DNA from: Agriotes lineatus
Taxonomy: Eukaryota; Arthropoda; Insecta; Coleoptera; Elateridae
Assembly (NCBI GenBank): GCA_940337035.1
Contig: OW679197.1
Coordinates: forward strand, 37,826,466 to 37,890,465
Direction of reading: 5' to 3'
Length of the DNA: 64,000 nt
Below the pieces are notes generated by a model. That model was not told the DNA's origin, did not search any database, and saw only the letters and a list, made by a program, of their open reading frames with translations. A program made the translations under genes and the position numbers. Shown here piece by piece: positions 23,061 to 36,439 of the stretch; within the stretch, counting starts at the first letter, position 1; the number at the start of each line of letters is the position of its first letter.

Positions 23061-24440
23061 GGACGTCCATTATCATGGATTTAACGTTTTCTTGCCCTGA
23101 TAAATAATAACTGAAGTTAAGCGACCATTGCTTAAAAACAAAAATTAAATATTAAAAATTAGACCGAATTCGACTGTGAGGCTTAACACAATCCTGAGAG
23201 ACAAATTACCTAAACTGTCGACGGTATGATAGTAAATTATTCAGAAACATTTCTCTTGGTAATTAATAATTGCACTGCTGCTTTTTTTAAACCTAATTAC
23301 AGGATTGGTGTCCCGTCCTATAACTTTTGGAAGGTTGACTTCCTAGGGTAACTCGAATTCTCCGTGCTTATATGGCCAGGATAAAATGACTCTAATTAAA
23401 AACAGCATCGTCTTCAGGTGCCATCAGTGACAACGACAAATTCAAACTAAGTAGCAAGCTACGTGTATATAAACTCCATTTCTCGTTTACGATGGATAGA
23501 TCGTATGGAAAAAGATACCAGAAGTAAAATTTAACTACCAAGGTTTTAATGCGCTAAATGGAATAATAAAAAATTAAAGGTCGTCGTTAACGTTTAAAAT
23601 TAAGGATGATACACATGTAATGCTAGGTTCGATAAATTTAAAACAATCCACAATGTTATTGTAAAAATAAGTACGCCGCAAATCCTTCAACTTAATTTGC
23701 GAACGCGACGCTTCTCACAAATGCCTTTGGAAAACGAAGTAATTTATAATACATAAAAGCAATGCACGGCAAAATACAACAAATGTTTTCGCTCAACGTT
23801 ATGGGCATAAATATAAAATTATTCCCGCACACTAACTTAACAAACAATTCGACAAGAGGAATGAATTTCAAAATTAAAACGGCACGCAAAAAAAGAGTGA
23901 AATCCAAAATTAATTAATATGCTAAAATAATTGCGGTCAGCAAAGGTTGTTCACTATGCACAACTAAAATTACAAATTTAACATGGTTTCAAGAAATCGC
24001 TTATGGCTAACGAGACTTATCGCTGGAGTACAGCGGATGACTTTGTGTTATTCAAGAGGTTAGGTCAGACAGCGGTACCATGGCCAAGTACAGCCCAAAG
24101 CAAACGGATACATTAGGACCATCAGACAGATGTGGAATGCTTAGAATCGCCGATGAAGACACAGCCGACAGCACTGAAGAGGCTTGCAAATGCATTAATC
24201 TCCAGCCGAGCTAGGTGATACGAAATATTGCAATTCATACCTGCAAGTGGAAAAAAGCAATACAAAAATACGACCAACTACGGAAATATCTACTCCGCAT
24301 AAATTTGGGAACTTTGCTCCAATTAATATTTTCCTTGTCCTGTCAAAAGTATGGTAAAATTTTATAAAGGTCATATTTGAATCAAATGAATATTGGTTTT
24401 AGATATTTCTACAACTGCACCACCACATCGCTAAATGTTA
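23060..24440. other. Spacer, nothing recognised
   Basis: No gene, RNA or paired repeat was recognised. The 71-residue minus frame at 23692-23907 is hydrophobic and unsupported. Confidence 0.45.
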
Positions 24441-24459
24441 CTAATGACGTCATGACAGC

Positions 24460-24700
24460 CGCCAATCAAACAAAATGTCTGTGCTAGTTCTCTTAGGTTT
24501 CATCCAAGCTTTTGAAACTATAGATCACAACATTTTAAAAAATATTGGTCTCTCAGTTAAGGCGGTTCTGCTTTTTGAAGATTATTTTGTCAGGTAGGGA
24601 ACTGAGTGTGCCAAAGTACAGTTAAAATAGTTATCACACAGATCAGTAACTAAGGGTGTTCCCCAAGGGTCTGCTTTAGGCCCCCTTTAATTTACCAATT
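24460..24700 (+). pseudogene. Short non-LTR RT fragment
   Basis: In one interrupted frame, LLGFIQAFETIDHNILKNIG (RT motif A, usually DFS.AFDTIDH) is followed by TKGVPQGSALGPL (motif B). The catalytic FADD motif is not reached. Two stops lie between the motifs. The wording differs from the 9.4 kb LINE, so this is a separate, older insertion. Confidence 0.65.
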
Positions 24701-25064
24701 CTCCACATTATTTTTGTGGATTTTTGTAGTATAATAAAAACGTATTTGCTGCATAGATACACTGTAACATTAAAAGAGAGTTAAGACCGCCACTAAGGTT
24801 TTTGCGTCAGATCGATAGCTTAATTAAAAAACCGCCTTAAATGTTTAAAGAACAGTGTTTAGAGAATTTGTAATAAAATGGAAAGTTTTTGAAACAGAAG
24901 GACAATAAAAGGTTGACATTTACTAAATGCGATTTTATAAAATGTCAAAAATATTAAGAAAACTTCGATTATAAAGTCGTGTTGTCTAATTTTAAGTATT
25001 TTATTCACCTCCTTATTATAACGCTTTAATGATGCCGATTTAAGTTGAATTATATAGGCCATAA

Positions 25065-25205
25065 TTGTTGGTAGCGTCAGTCTATGTCAAATTCGAGGTT
25101 TCGCGCCCGTCGACTTAAAATTGCAAACAAAACGTAACCTGTTAACTTCCAATTTGACCTAGACTGGCAATTCCACCAACAATACACTTCACTACTGTCA
25201 AACAT
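25065..25205. mobile_element. Palindromic MITE, family B
   Basis: Arms GTCTATGTCAAATTCGAGGT and the complement around AACCTGTTAACTTCCAATTT meet at a short centre. The right end reads CCACCAACAATACACTTC. The same arms are found at 43160-43275 and 54035-54190. Confidence 0.7.
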
Positions 25206-25849
25206 ATAACACGAATCACAAGCCACTCTAACTATAAATTTATTTGATCTCTCTACTTTAGCTTACTACCAATTAATATCTTTTCTTTGTATTTATTGCG
25301 TCGTTTGGTAAAATTGTATGGCACGCGTGTGTTATTACAAACAATTCACTCGAGAAAAATCTCACCAGGTCTGGCGTCATCGAGGGCTCAACTTTTCTTG
25401 TGTGATTAGATAAAGTATATACTGAACTGATAATTCGTCCTCAAGGGCCAAAGACGTCTGTCTATTGAATTAATTAACTGATAATGGCTAAATAATAATG
25501 TTCTTTTTAAATGAATATAAAATTTATCAGATATGCTGCCCTTTAATAATCACAATAATTAATTCTTTTTGCACCGACTAGCTATTGGGTTCGAAAATCG
25601 CTCATCCCAGGGTTGAGTCTCTACACAGTTGAAAACTTACGCAATTGTATGTTGACTGCACTAGCATGGGGAATGCTTCTTAACAAATCTAACCTCAAAT
25701 AAATGGTCAGGAAACGACACAGAAATTTCCGTCCAATTTGACTCTAATCAAAGCAAACTGTTGATAATTACGTCACAGTAAATAACAATGAAGAAAAGGC
25801 AACTCCGTAACTAAGCAAACCTATTTATCGGTAACTAAAGACGCCGGCG

Positions 25850-26330
25850 CCGTTTCGATCCAACGCTGTCTCTATCCCAATTTTAAAAGGGGCGCCAATC
25901 TGCTCCAATGCTAAATGTGGCCCTCAGATGCTGGAAACTGCTCCATGCACCGTCGTCTGTTCGCTGAAACCACTTTGATCCAAAATGCTGGTATTTTCCT
26001 GGACTGCAATGCTTTGGTGTCCCGCTTTACTGCTTGCCTGCCTTCACTAATGCCCCCAATGTCGCTGCTATTACTCGTACCTGCTCTCGGACTTCCTTTG
26101 CTGGTCCAAATCGTAGCTGCGCTTCTCCAACTCCTTACTGGCTTACTGCACACTTACAAATAGCCCACGTCTAGATAACAATTATACGACCAGTTGGAAT
26201 TCAAAAGACTTTAATTACACGAATAATTACAATATTCTAACTCGGAAGTCAGCACACAACTCCCCTTGTTGGCTTCGCTTGGTCGAGCCTTTTTGTGTTG
26301 CTAAGTAACCTACTACATTCTATTATGTGT
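25850..26330. other. GC-richer block, open on both strands, possible LTR-element relic
   Basis: Frames are open at 25915-26163 (plus) and 25911-26153 (minus). Neither resembles a known family. A GGCGCC-containing string near 25890 and the promoter-like AT-rich flank are weakly reminiscent of an LTR/leader region, but no paired LTR is visible. Confidence 0.25.
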
Positions 26331-28240
26331 GAGTGCACCTACTATGATCTTATAAATTAATTGTATGTTTTCTGGAATTGTCAAATATTGCCAGGCTAAC
26401 CCCACATGTGATTATTGTACAACTTTCACTTTCCTGGTATTAAACACCTTGTCGATATCGTTTTTGGAATCGATTTGCTCTTCTTAGTCCTATTAAATTA
26501 TAAATTACCCATCAATTATAGTCTATAAATCTATCAATGTTTTAATTCTCATAATATTTTGTTTCTGTAGCGATTAATAAAGTACAAATTCTGTTCAAGT
26601 TTTTTTTTAAATCAAATCACATGTATTTAATAACAATAGAGAAGCCAGAACTGCAATAGGTATAGCATACCGCCTCAATACGTCATTGACAAAGATACCT
26701 TTGACTTTTATTATAATTAATTTTTAACGGCCATTTTTGTTAAGAATGTGATCCCTTCTAGAACTTGTTCTTTATCCTTTGTAGAAAATACAACGACTGC
26801 TAATTAATCATCATACTTGAATGCAGAACACATTTCAGATTACTGAGACTGCATTTGCCATCTAACTGAAAAATATTATACTACGTTCACTGATTTCAAA
26901 TAATTATTCTGTACATTATTTCAATGCGTTTTTCTATTTTGAAAATACATAAACACATATCATATTTAAATTCGAAAACCTTTTTACACGATATGTATAA
27001 CTACGTAAACAAGTGCAACAACGATTGATAATTTACAACTGTATATTTTACCGTGTAAAAACAACGAATAAATATTAAAAACTAACTCGCTACTAAAATT
27101 CGATATCCACATAACTCAAAAAACATAAAGAAATTGGAATGGTATACGATAGCAACCACCACATTGATTTATACGCCACGTTATGGCTAACACAAAACCA
27201 TCTACTTTGCATAAAGCCATTGACTTAAATCATCGAAATCCATTAGAGAAGCCGAGGTTATTAAGGCAACTGTTACGTGAACATGAAAGAAGAAATAACG
27301 ACAATAGCGTATCATGTTCAGCAATTCACATACCAGCGATAGAAAAATTTAGCTGCTTCAATAAATTAAATTCTATCAGTTTAAAACTGATTTTTTCAAC
27401 TACATACCTGCATCGTAAGACTCGAACGTCAAAATTACATGACAGTAAATGCAGCTTACCACGATTTTTTTTATATTGCTATAGTTTTAAGAAGTAAAAG
27501 GCCACGTAAGTAACTTATGCATTTTAGAACACATAAGTAACTTTTCTGACGAATACAAATTTTTAGGAATTAATATGAAGTCAAAACTTGAAATAACTTT
27601 ATTGATTGAAATATTGGTAATTCCTACGTACTAAAACTTTAAATGTAAACGATTAAAATATACATACAATAACAAGCAAATTTTGTGCAGGTAGTTGAAA
27701 AGATAGTATACGTACCTCGTTCCATAAGTGCATTTATTCCCCTCATTTTTAGAAAATTTCGGCTTCGTCTCGGCTTTCCATAATGCGTCCTTGGCCATAC
27801 ATGTTGTGCCTACTTACGATCCACGGAATGTACTATTAATCCAACAATGACCGGACTATTAAGAAACTTATAGGCAACCCTTGATGAGTTTGTATCTTAA
27901 GAATATGATTTACTCTATAGAGGTATCAGAAATACCCAGCCTCCATATCACTTAAATTTTTGTTTGATAATGTGTTGATACGAAATTCTCTGGATATTTA
28001 TTATGAAACAAAAACTTGAAGAGTAAATTGTACGCTGAACATTCAAAACGGCTACATCATAAAGCTAATTGTAAATCTTAATCTCTAGTCTCGATTAGTC
28101 TTATTAAATTTCTCATTCGCAATATCAATAAAGACGTAAATGACACTTTTATACATACGCGTTTAGAAATAATAATACTCTAGTGACTCTAATTTCCTGT
28201 TAGGTATTAAATCCCCGTTTACGACATGTAACAACTTGAA
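26330..28240. other. AT-rich spacer, nothing recognised
   Basis: The frame at 27183-27497 (104 residues, rich in H, N, K and L) has no recognisable domain. No repeats pair within this interval. Confidence 0.45.
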
Positions 28241-28249
28241 AAGTTGTCC

Positions 28250-28720
28250 ACTAGCTCAGTGGCGTGGGGGCGAATCTCAGTCTTAAATAAAAGGGGGTTC
28301 GCTCGCAATATTCAAGATGATTGAACCTTGGAAGATATGGGGGTAAATGTGTGCTATTTTAGGGTTGAACTCCAGTGATAGACTTGGAGGTTGCACCATG
28401 GAAAATGTCTTAGGCAATCGATGAAAAATGCGGACGGTGCCTAACTCCAGCTTTGCAGCTGTGACTGCGACAAAGAAGGGTAACCAGTTCCTAAGAATTC
28501 TATCTGGTCATGCTAGTGAATCTAATAGATGTGCTCGCCTGTCAACCATTTCAGGGAGATGCAATATTGAAACAGTGGTGCAGAGCGCTGAAAGCGGTCC
28601 TGCACTACGAACAGGGATGTATTACAAAGCTTATTCCACAACATGCAGCTTAATTTCTAAAACACATAAGAAGCATATTATATTCGGCTTAACTAAAATT
28701 CAGTTCTTATCAGCAGCAAA
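28250..28720 (+). other. tRNA-like promoter words and unassigned open frame
   Basis: CTAGCTCAGTGGCGTGG near 28253 resembles a pol III A box and GGGGTTCGCTCGC near 28295 a poor B box, so a degraded SINE head is possible. The following plus-strand frame (28428-28724) has no family signature. Confidence 0.25.
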
Positions 28721-28799
28721 ATAGAAGCATCAAGAGAAGTCACACCAAGGTCATCATAAAGTCTTAGTCGGACGTATTGAATTTCTGAGCGCCAAAGTT

Positions 28800-29340
28800 G
28801 AGCGATAGTTGCGAGCTCGAAGATGGCAGCAAAATTAACAGCTCTTCAGGGTGTTGACTGTGAAAGTTGTGTGAACCTACACGAGATATACGAGAAGCTT
28901 CTCCAAAGCTTCGTCGAAAGTACGATAAAGAAAGGACAGCGGCTGAGGATTTTCTACAGACAATTAGCGTGAGTTCGGACTCGATAAACGAAAACTTTTT
29001 CTACGGCTTTATCGAGATGCAGGAGGATTGCGAAACGATAGATTAATATACAGAGCCTCGATGGCCCGGCTGCTGCACAGGACGTAACGAGATACATATC
29101 CGGTCATAGGTCGATATAAAGTTCCACAAGACGGCACTCGGAATTCTAAATGCATAGCATGGGTTTCGGGGGAGCTGAATATATCCGAAAATCGCCGTAA
29201 TTTGCTTAAAATTGCCACAGTAACGCTTCCCCAAACGGCGATATTTACGAAAAAAATAACACAAGTACACAATTTCCACCGCCAGTCACTTAACTGGGCA
29301 CCACGTTGGGGGCTCAATAACTGCTAAACTCTTCATCTTT
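28800..29340. other. GC-richer unassigned block
   Basis: Two overlapping minus-strand frames (29009-29317 and 29043-29279) are open. GGGCACCACGTTGGGGGCTC near 29298 looks like a retroelement primer-binding region, but no LTR pair supports it. I cannot assign it. Confidence 0.25.
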
Positions 29341-29989
29341 CTCTGCGCGCCATATAGTGGAAACATTCCATTTTCAAACTATCCTAACACAGAAATCTTG
29401 TCTAACCTTCTATGCGGTCTTTTACATTTAGGTTTGTATTTCAGAAAGGCATAAAAAACGATCGCATCAAGGTATGTCAGAACCGGTCGAATAAACCTAA
29501 TGCCTCCAGAAGAAAAGGAAGGGGTCTTTATAACCTGTATGTGTATTAGTCACAATGTGATTTGATCTTTGTTCATTACGCAAGTTGTGACTTACTAACC
29601 TCACATTTTTGCCTTGATAAAGGAATAAATATTGGCTTAGAAAAGCACGGTATTCTTTGGAATTGCTGTCTTTAAGAACGAAAATCAATTATTATATGTA
29701 TTGTTTATCAATCAGTCAGTCGTCACTGGCTCGTAGCTTTGCATTCTGTTCCCCTTCTCCTGCGCTATAATGAACTGGTCGTCTGGTAGTTGTAGCGTCA
29801 TCTTGTATTCATATTTCTTTACATCTTGATTTCCATCATTCTCATATCAATATATATTTTCAATAATGATGGAGAAATGCAAGCATAGTAGTCCTGTGTT
29901 GGTCTTTTTGTTATTGAAAATTATATTCATAGTTCCGCTTCCACAGCGTCTAACGAGGACTTTATTGTTGCTAATGTTTTCCTACAATT

Positions 29990-30190
29990 CCCATTGCATT
30001 GCTGAAGCACATTTTTGTAAGCGTTTGCTATTCACGAAAAAATCACCTTCTGAGATTTTTTCAATTGTACACGTTTCAGGGTCCTTAGATGACGAAAAAC
30101 GGGTTTTCTCAATTTCGTCTGTTTGTCTGTCTGTCTGTTTGTTGGCGGTATAACTCAAAAACTATTTGTCGGAGGAAGACATATATATAT
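29990..30190 (+). repeat. Dispersed repeat with (TCTG)n and TATAACTCAAAAAC
   Basis: It contains AAAATCACCTTCTGAGATTT, CACGTTTCAGGGTCC, a CTGT/GTCT microsatellite and GGCGGTATAACTCAAAAACT. The same blocks in the same order, inverted, occur at 47085-47260. Confidence 0.65.
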
Positions 30191-30789
30191 TGAGATGGTC
30201 CCTTATTTGATTATTAATTCGCTTTCGCCCCACGTTGCTGAGCCATTTAAATTAGATGGATTGCTTTGAAAACTCCACTTTGAGTTTGCTATTTAATTGA
30301 TGGTTTTTAAAATTTAATGTAAGACTTAAACTGCTTAAAATAGTAGCTGGATTGTAATTTTATTTACTCGACTCAAAATGAATAGTATTATGCCCTTTTT
30401 CGAATTTTATTTATCTGCAATTTGATTGTCATAACGCTATCTCGGTAAAGCAATCAACTCTATTCAAAGGGTAAATTCCTAATAATTTGTAACCTTTTTA
30501 CCTAAACTGGTACGCCACTGTGCGCCCGAATTATTTCCAAATACGCAGTCGCTAATGTATGCGCTGCTGTCAAAATTACACAAAATGGTTTGTATTTGGC
30601 AGTAAGCGCTGTTGACTTTAAAAATCAAATTTGTGAACATTTGAAGAGGTATTTATTTAAATCGTAGGGCTTTGGCGGTTATTATTCTCTTTTGTTTCAG
30701 GAATTAATTTGTCTTAATACGTCAGAACGGACGCCGATTGAATTTCTGCAATTGTTTAATCTCTACCTAACCTCACAACTGGACTCTGG

Positions 30790-31200
30790 TTAATAATTTG
30801 AAAAGTACTTTCGCTGGAAGCTTGAAGATGCTTGAATCTTGTTCAGTACGGTATTGTCTCGCATGCACACAGCTTTCTGGATGCTCACGCTAATATGTTT
30901 AAGGTTAGACAGTACCTTAAGATTTCGTGTTTGCTTCAATATTCGGAAAGGGGGCCCCAGCTCGTATCTTCGTCTGGAACGGTTTCCCCCGGTGTCTGTG
31001 CTGCTGGTCGGTGTCCTGCACTCCAGCCTGATGCGTCGCAGTAGAATGCCCTGGCTCTGAACCCTCTTTTCGGCTGGAATCCTTCTTCGTAATCTTGATG
31101 GGTGTGGCGAACGTTTCCTCGGAGATGCTCTTGGTGAAATAATTTGTTTGCGGAAATCGCCACAAACGTTCTCATATGAACTATACCACTTGCTTAACAC
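30790..31200 (-). other. GC-rich segment open in many frames; possible minus-strand exon
   Basis: Three minus-strand frames and two plus-strand frames are open together, as expected for a GC-rich block in an AT-rich genome. On the minus strand a donor-like CTTAAG|GTACTG lies near 30916. The longest frame (136 residues) is basic and proline/arginine-rich without a known domain. It could be an exon or UTR, but the evidence is weak. Confidence 0.25.
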
Positions 31201-31819
31201 AGTAAAACACTTTTAAGCTCAAAATACTTAATTTTATTATATAAAAACTTGTATTCAAAAGGAGCACAAAATTTCATGTCAATCTTATCATTTATTCAAT
31301 TGTTATCTAATGAAGTGCGCTATAAACAAATGCTAATCTAATACTATACCAACGGAAATCAGCCAAGTTCAAATCAATTACATTTTGAAATAAATTTACT
31401 TACAAATTATTGAATTTAAAAATTTCTTATATCTAAAACATTGTCCACATTTTTAATTGTCAAATTGTCTTTTTGCGCACTGATAATTTTAAAGAGTTTA
31501 CTTCCTTCATAAATGCTTTCGATGTCCATCTGTCTGCTTTTCACTCGTGTTTTTTCCTGTCTTGCTGTTTGCTTTTCTCTTGCTTTATCATGTCTTATCT
31601 GCTTCTCACACTTGCTATTGTTTTTATGCCTGCCTTCTTAATTGCTCGTTGCAACATTATTATTTTTCCGGCTTCTTGTACCTTTTTAGATTGTTCACAA
31701 CTTGACCTACTTAGCTATATTGAAATCTACGCTTCATTGACCTGCACATAGCAAACCTCTTTGTGATTATTCATTTCTTTTGGTTTGGCTATTCATTCTG
31801 CCCAAATCTAATATTTAAT

Positions 31820-32200
31820 TAACAAGAAATCCAGTGAGACAAATGTCTCATTTAAAAAAACAAAAAAGACCGTTTTTCAAATAAAAACTGTACCCAGACC
31901 TGGAAAGTGTCAAAGTGGTTGCCTAACCGATCGACGTTTTAAGGCGCAGAGGGTCGCAGCTCCGTTTGGCTGCTGAAACATTTTTATTTAATACGCGTTC
32001 TATTTGAAAAACGGTCTTTTTGTGATTTCTCGAAAACCAGAAGTGTCACGTGACTGAAATTCGGTTTCTGAGCTGACATGGCCATTCCAAACATATAACC
32101 TTCATAACTTTTTTCTCTATCTCTTACGGTTTGGCTGCTGAAACAGCGTCCCAGACGGACGGACAGACAAGTCTATTAGATAAAGGATTTGAACTTCGAC
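31820..32200 (+). repeat. Repeat R1, left copy (inverted relative to 36440-36780)
   Basis: It starts TCCAGTGAGACAAATGTCTC, continues through AGACCGTTTTTCAAAT and CATTCCAAACATATAACC, then TTACGGTTTGGCTGCTGAAA and GGACGGACAGACAAG. All these blocks recur in inverted orientation at 36440-36780, where the middle part differs by an insertion or replacement. Confidence 0.75.
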
Positions 32201-32649
32201 TTCAACCCTGTGAAAACCAAGCTTTGCCCTTTGCGTTCCTTTCTCAATTCATTTATTAATACCGGCATCTCTCATCCAATGCATTTACTCAATGAAATTT
32301 AAGCCTAGTATTGCAGCTGCATAAAACACCCCAACTCTGTGCTTATTGACTTGTTTTCTAAACTGTACTGCAAGCAGAGTAGAGCCTCAGGCATAAGACC
32401 ATTACAATATATATATATTGAAATGGTATGAGGCCCACGACTTGGCTCTGTTTACAGTGCAAGGTAATTGGCCGATTCAATAAGCACAGAGTTGGGATGT
32501 TTCCTATAATTGCAAATTTTAAAACTAAAGTAAAACAGTAGATGCATTGATAATGAGATGCGAGAAAGATTAAATTAGTTGGAGAATAAGGTTTGTGCAC
32601 ATGTAAAGCCAGACCAATTTATAAAATGTATTTGACACAAAAGGTTGTT

Positions 32650-33240
32650 GGCTGCACTATAAAAGTAGCGTAATTTGTTAAGTCAAAAGCAAACAATAGT
32701 GAAATTAGTAAGCAAAGCAGAAAGGTAAATTAAGCAGAATAATATAATAGAAATATTGCAAAAGAGCAATTCGAGAAGGCAACAGAAGAGTAAAGATAAT
32801 GACGCGAACATGGTGAACTCAAAAATCAGTGCATTTAAAAATAAAGTGCAATAGTGCATAGCAGAGCAATGACAAAATAAAAATAAAAAACGTGTGTGTG
32901 CGCAGCGCTACCGAACGATTTAGTTATAAGATTAACGACAATAATTTAGTTTTAAGAAAATTGTAAATATAATTTAAGTATTCAAATTTGCTTCCATTTG
33001 TTATCTTTCTTTACCAAAATTAATGTCCTTTAACATAAGATAATCATTGTAACCTAGCAACCTGATGCTGTTTTGTTGAAAAAACAAGGAGAACAATTGA
33101 ATTAATTTTTATGTGAAGTTTGTTAGATGTGAGCTCCACTTTTGAATATATTTTATATCATTAAATGAGCATATTACGAGTACAAAAGAATTGCCTTTTA
33201 TTGTGCCCATCGTGGACTACATGTGACAGTGTTTGTGAAG
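32650..33240. other. AT-rich spacer, nothing recognised
   Basis: A-rich sequence with no recognised gene, repeat pair or RNA. Confidence 0.4.
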
Positions 33241-33246
33241 GTTTCC

Positions 33247-33645
33247 GCAGCACTAAAATATAAAATTCTACAATCGCTTCTCCGAGCACATCGGCTGCCG
33301 TTCAGCTGGGGTTTCCGATAATCGATCCCGGCAAAAGTAAGAATCCAGAGCCAGAGGCCTGCACTGCATTACGTCGGGGAGGACTGCAAGAACGTCACGG
33401 ACAGCATCTGCAGCGAGGGGACCGTCTCCAGCGGAAGATCCGGGCAGCATTCACAACGGGCAGCTTAGAAGTCTGCATACGAGGTACGATAAAGCCTGCA
33501 AATTTAAGTGTGGAGTGTCGGAAACACATTAAAATCCGAGGTCAAACCTTTTCGAAGTGGATTAGCATTTTCCCGGGGCCCCATTTGCTTCGTTTTTTCC
33601 AAAAATCTAGTAGCGTCGGTGGATTGTGCGAATTCGGCTGAGAAC
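33247..33645 (+). other. Unassigned open stretch, possible exon
   Basis: A plus-strand frame is open for about 130 codons with no ATG near its start. TTTCCGCAG|CAC near 33250 could act as a splice acceptor, and AAAA|GTAAGA near 33336 or GAG|GTACGA near 33482 as donors. The region is GC-rich, and a minus frame (33268-33450) is open too. No domain is recognised. Confidence 0.25.
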
Positions 33646-34429
33646 CCAAGCGAACAAAAATAAATGTTCGTTTTGGTCTCCCTTTTACGTCACGAAACAA
33701 CCAAGGGAAGGTGTTCTTACGTCATCACTGAAACAATACAGTGCTAATTGTTGCAAGCGCAAAATTTTGAATAATTACCTGACGCGTTCCTCACAGTAAT
33801 TTCACTTTTAAAACATTCAATTACGCTGTCACCACTAGCGACATTTTGTGTCATTTGTCAAATCACGAATTTTTGTATCTACCAAGAACCGCGGATTCGA
33901 ACTACTGAGTTCACGAAAAAATTAAATTCCGTTTATGACTCCAACCCAATGAGATTTGAATTTCATGCTTTTCTTGTAGTTAGCCAAATCAGTTTTGCAG
34001 ATTAGATAAAATATAAAATGGGCATACAACAATTTATTTGTGTAATCATTTATTACATTTCGCTTTTCACTAGCCACAATTTGACTTATTGAATTTTATT
34101 GAAAATTCATAAACAAACCATCATAACATTTATTGGCCCGCAAAGTGGAGCTTATAGACCCTGTTTTATGGCATTTACATATATACCTGAAATAAAAGCG
34201 GGAACATTTCAGACAGATATAAACACGTAAAGCACCTGAAAAAAATGTTTTGTTTATTTTTGCGTTAATGGTGAAATAGGAGGCAGTAATAATTGTCACA
34301 TAGGCCAGGCTTTACACTTGCCGAAACTAGGACTCAACAGATACAGGATAATGTCATGAAAGAGTCGAAACGTTTCAACAATAAGACCGTTTCCTTAAAT
34401 AGAGGCGCCCGCCGCACTCATTTTAAATT

Positions 34430-34512
34430 AGGCTCGATGGCGCAGTTTGACTTTTCGATGCAGTTACGATCGCTAGGCAGATGCGGCAGGTTCAAACCCC
34501 AGCGGGATATAT
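34430..34512 (+). repeat. tRNA-derived SINE head or tRNA relic
   Basis: GATGGCGCAGTTTGAC (A-box-like) and GGCAGGTTCAAACCCC (B-box-like) lie about 50 bp apart with a loop region between. The acceptor ends do not pair, so this is not a working tRNA gene. An AT-rich body follows. Confidence 0.45.
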
Positions 34513-34799
34513 ATTTTTTTAATTTGCAAATTGATCTAATTCGCGCTAGGGAAGTTCGGTGTAAACCGATTTACAGATTTATTTTGTATTAGTAATCATA
34601 AAATAAAGATACTTTCTATACAGAATTCCTGCTCTCACTTCTCACTTTTCTGTTTATTGTTTCGCTATTATTGTATTGCATTTTACTATTCTTCCAAATA
34701 TTTCACTAAATGTGCAGACTACTCTGTAGCAAGGTCTTCGTGGCTATTGTAATCTCTCGAATAATTTTCACAGACAGGACTGCTCATTGTCTGTTTCAA

Positions 34800-35915
34800 C
34801 GAAAGGACCATTTGCTTTGATTTTTAAATGGATCACGTCTCAAATTACATACGATAGTGTTGTCAACAAAAAAAAAATTTTTTATCATAGAAGGCCGTGA
34901 TTGGAGAAAATTTGTTTTAATGGACTCTAGTAACCCATCATAATAACTATTTCATCACTTTGGTCAATAACAGATTTTTCATGAACGTTTTTTGGGAAAA
35001 AGTCATTTATTAAAAACTAAAATTGTTTAATTAATAAATTTTAAAATTTTTTTGCGTAATATCAAGGCGGTCTATATTGTTCCAGGCCATGACACTGGGC
35101 CTATAAAGTGACCTTTGGAATGGCCTAGCACAATCTGGCAACATGGCTGCACCAACCTTTAACAAAAAATTACTAGTTTTTGTCACTAAATGAGCAATCT
35201 GTCAGTGCACTATCCCTGTCATTGTGATGCATGCCAGTTGAAAAAGAATCTATAAAATCACTGCTATTTACATCGCAGGGCGTCACTTCACCGCAATATT
35301 CGATTTAAAAACGATTCCTAATGGGTAGGTACCTCATTTTCCATTGCAAGTAAATGTTTACTAATTTGTACTTCATCTAAAACAGTAATTTCTTCAAAAT
35401 AACTTTCCTGGAAGCTAGTGATATTGCAGTCAGAACAAGTCTCGTCATCTTATTACCTTTTATATCTGCTCTTTTAAAGTGCTTTTCACACACAACACTA
35501 GCCTTTCTAATCTGCCAGTTCTCTAAATGCAAAATGTCTTTCCATTTTGTCCTATCGTTCCATTAGATGGAAACTTGAACAAGCTAACACATGAATTAAC
35601 TAATGAAGCGTAAGTTGACTTACAGCCTGGTACGTAACACTTCAAATGCATTTTTGGAACTTATATGAACTGCCTTGTCAAAATAGTTTTTAATGTCAAA
35701 TATATTTCAAACAAACAAAACTTAGTGTGTCTTGGAATGGCCTACCACACAATCTGGCAACAGAGCCAGTGTCATGGCCTGGAACAATATAGACCGCCTT
35801 GGTAATATCTAAGCAAATTTGGCAACACTCTCGTATGTAATTTGAGTCGTAGATTTCAAAAAACATAAAACATATAAGACGATCCATTAAAAACAATCAA
35901 AGTTGACATGCCATT
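34800..35915. mobile_element. Foldback element nested between the R1 copies
   Basis: Two pairs of blocks are inverted: CAAATTACATACGATAGTGT near 34838 against 35826-35850, and AAGGCGGTCTATATTGTTCC near 35064 against 35783-35803, the second continuing through CAGGCCATGACACTGG. The left arm carries an extra stretch of about 180 bp not seen on the right. No coding sequence is recognised in the centre. Confidence 0.7.
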
Positions 35916-36439
35916 TTAACTATATCTAGCCGTCAGTAAGTATGCTTAATATCCATTTAACAAGTTTCGTCCAAATCCGTTGATAAGTAAAGGAGATAGA
36001 AACATGGTTATGTTAACTTATTCAACTTCTTTATTAGTTTACGTGTTAGCACAAGAACACGCTAAGGTGGTGACGTTGTCATTATATTTACTTGCGTATA
36101 CAACAAGCTAAAGCTACAATATCACAATTTGTCTTTCCTTTTTTGTATATTGGCCATATATCAATACTGTATACTCCATTCAGCTGGTATATCTGCATTA
36201 TTTATTGTATATGTTTGTTTGCACTTATATTATTTCTATGTATTCTTAGCCCTCGTCTAGATTGGGGTTGAACCAATTAATTAAACTTGTTTTATGGTTG
36301 ATACCTTTCTTCATCATTTACTAAATATCTTTTTGACTTTCCTTTCTACGACTGCTCCCTCACTTTCTTTATTGTGTTCATATAATCAACCCGAAAACTT
36401 TGACATCCCGTTTCTCAACACCAAGCCACGCGATATTAT

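Noticed and set aside
29295..29320. A retroviral-type primer-binding site
   Set aside because: The string resembles such sites but no LTR, gag or pol lies beside it.
30832..31175. Five overlapping open frames on both strands as separate genes
   Set aside because: A GC-rich block in an AT-rich genome lacks stops in many frames; no frame shows a domain, so I list it only as a possible exon.
34430..34512. A functional tRNA gene
   Set aside because: A- and B-box-like words are present but the acceptor stem cannot pair and no clear anticodon arm is seen.
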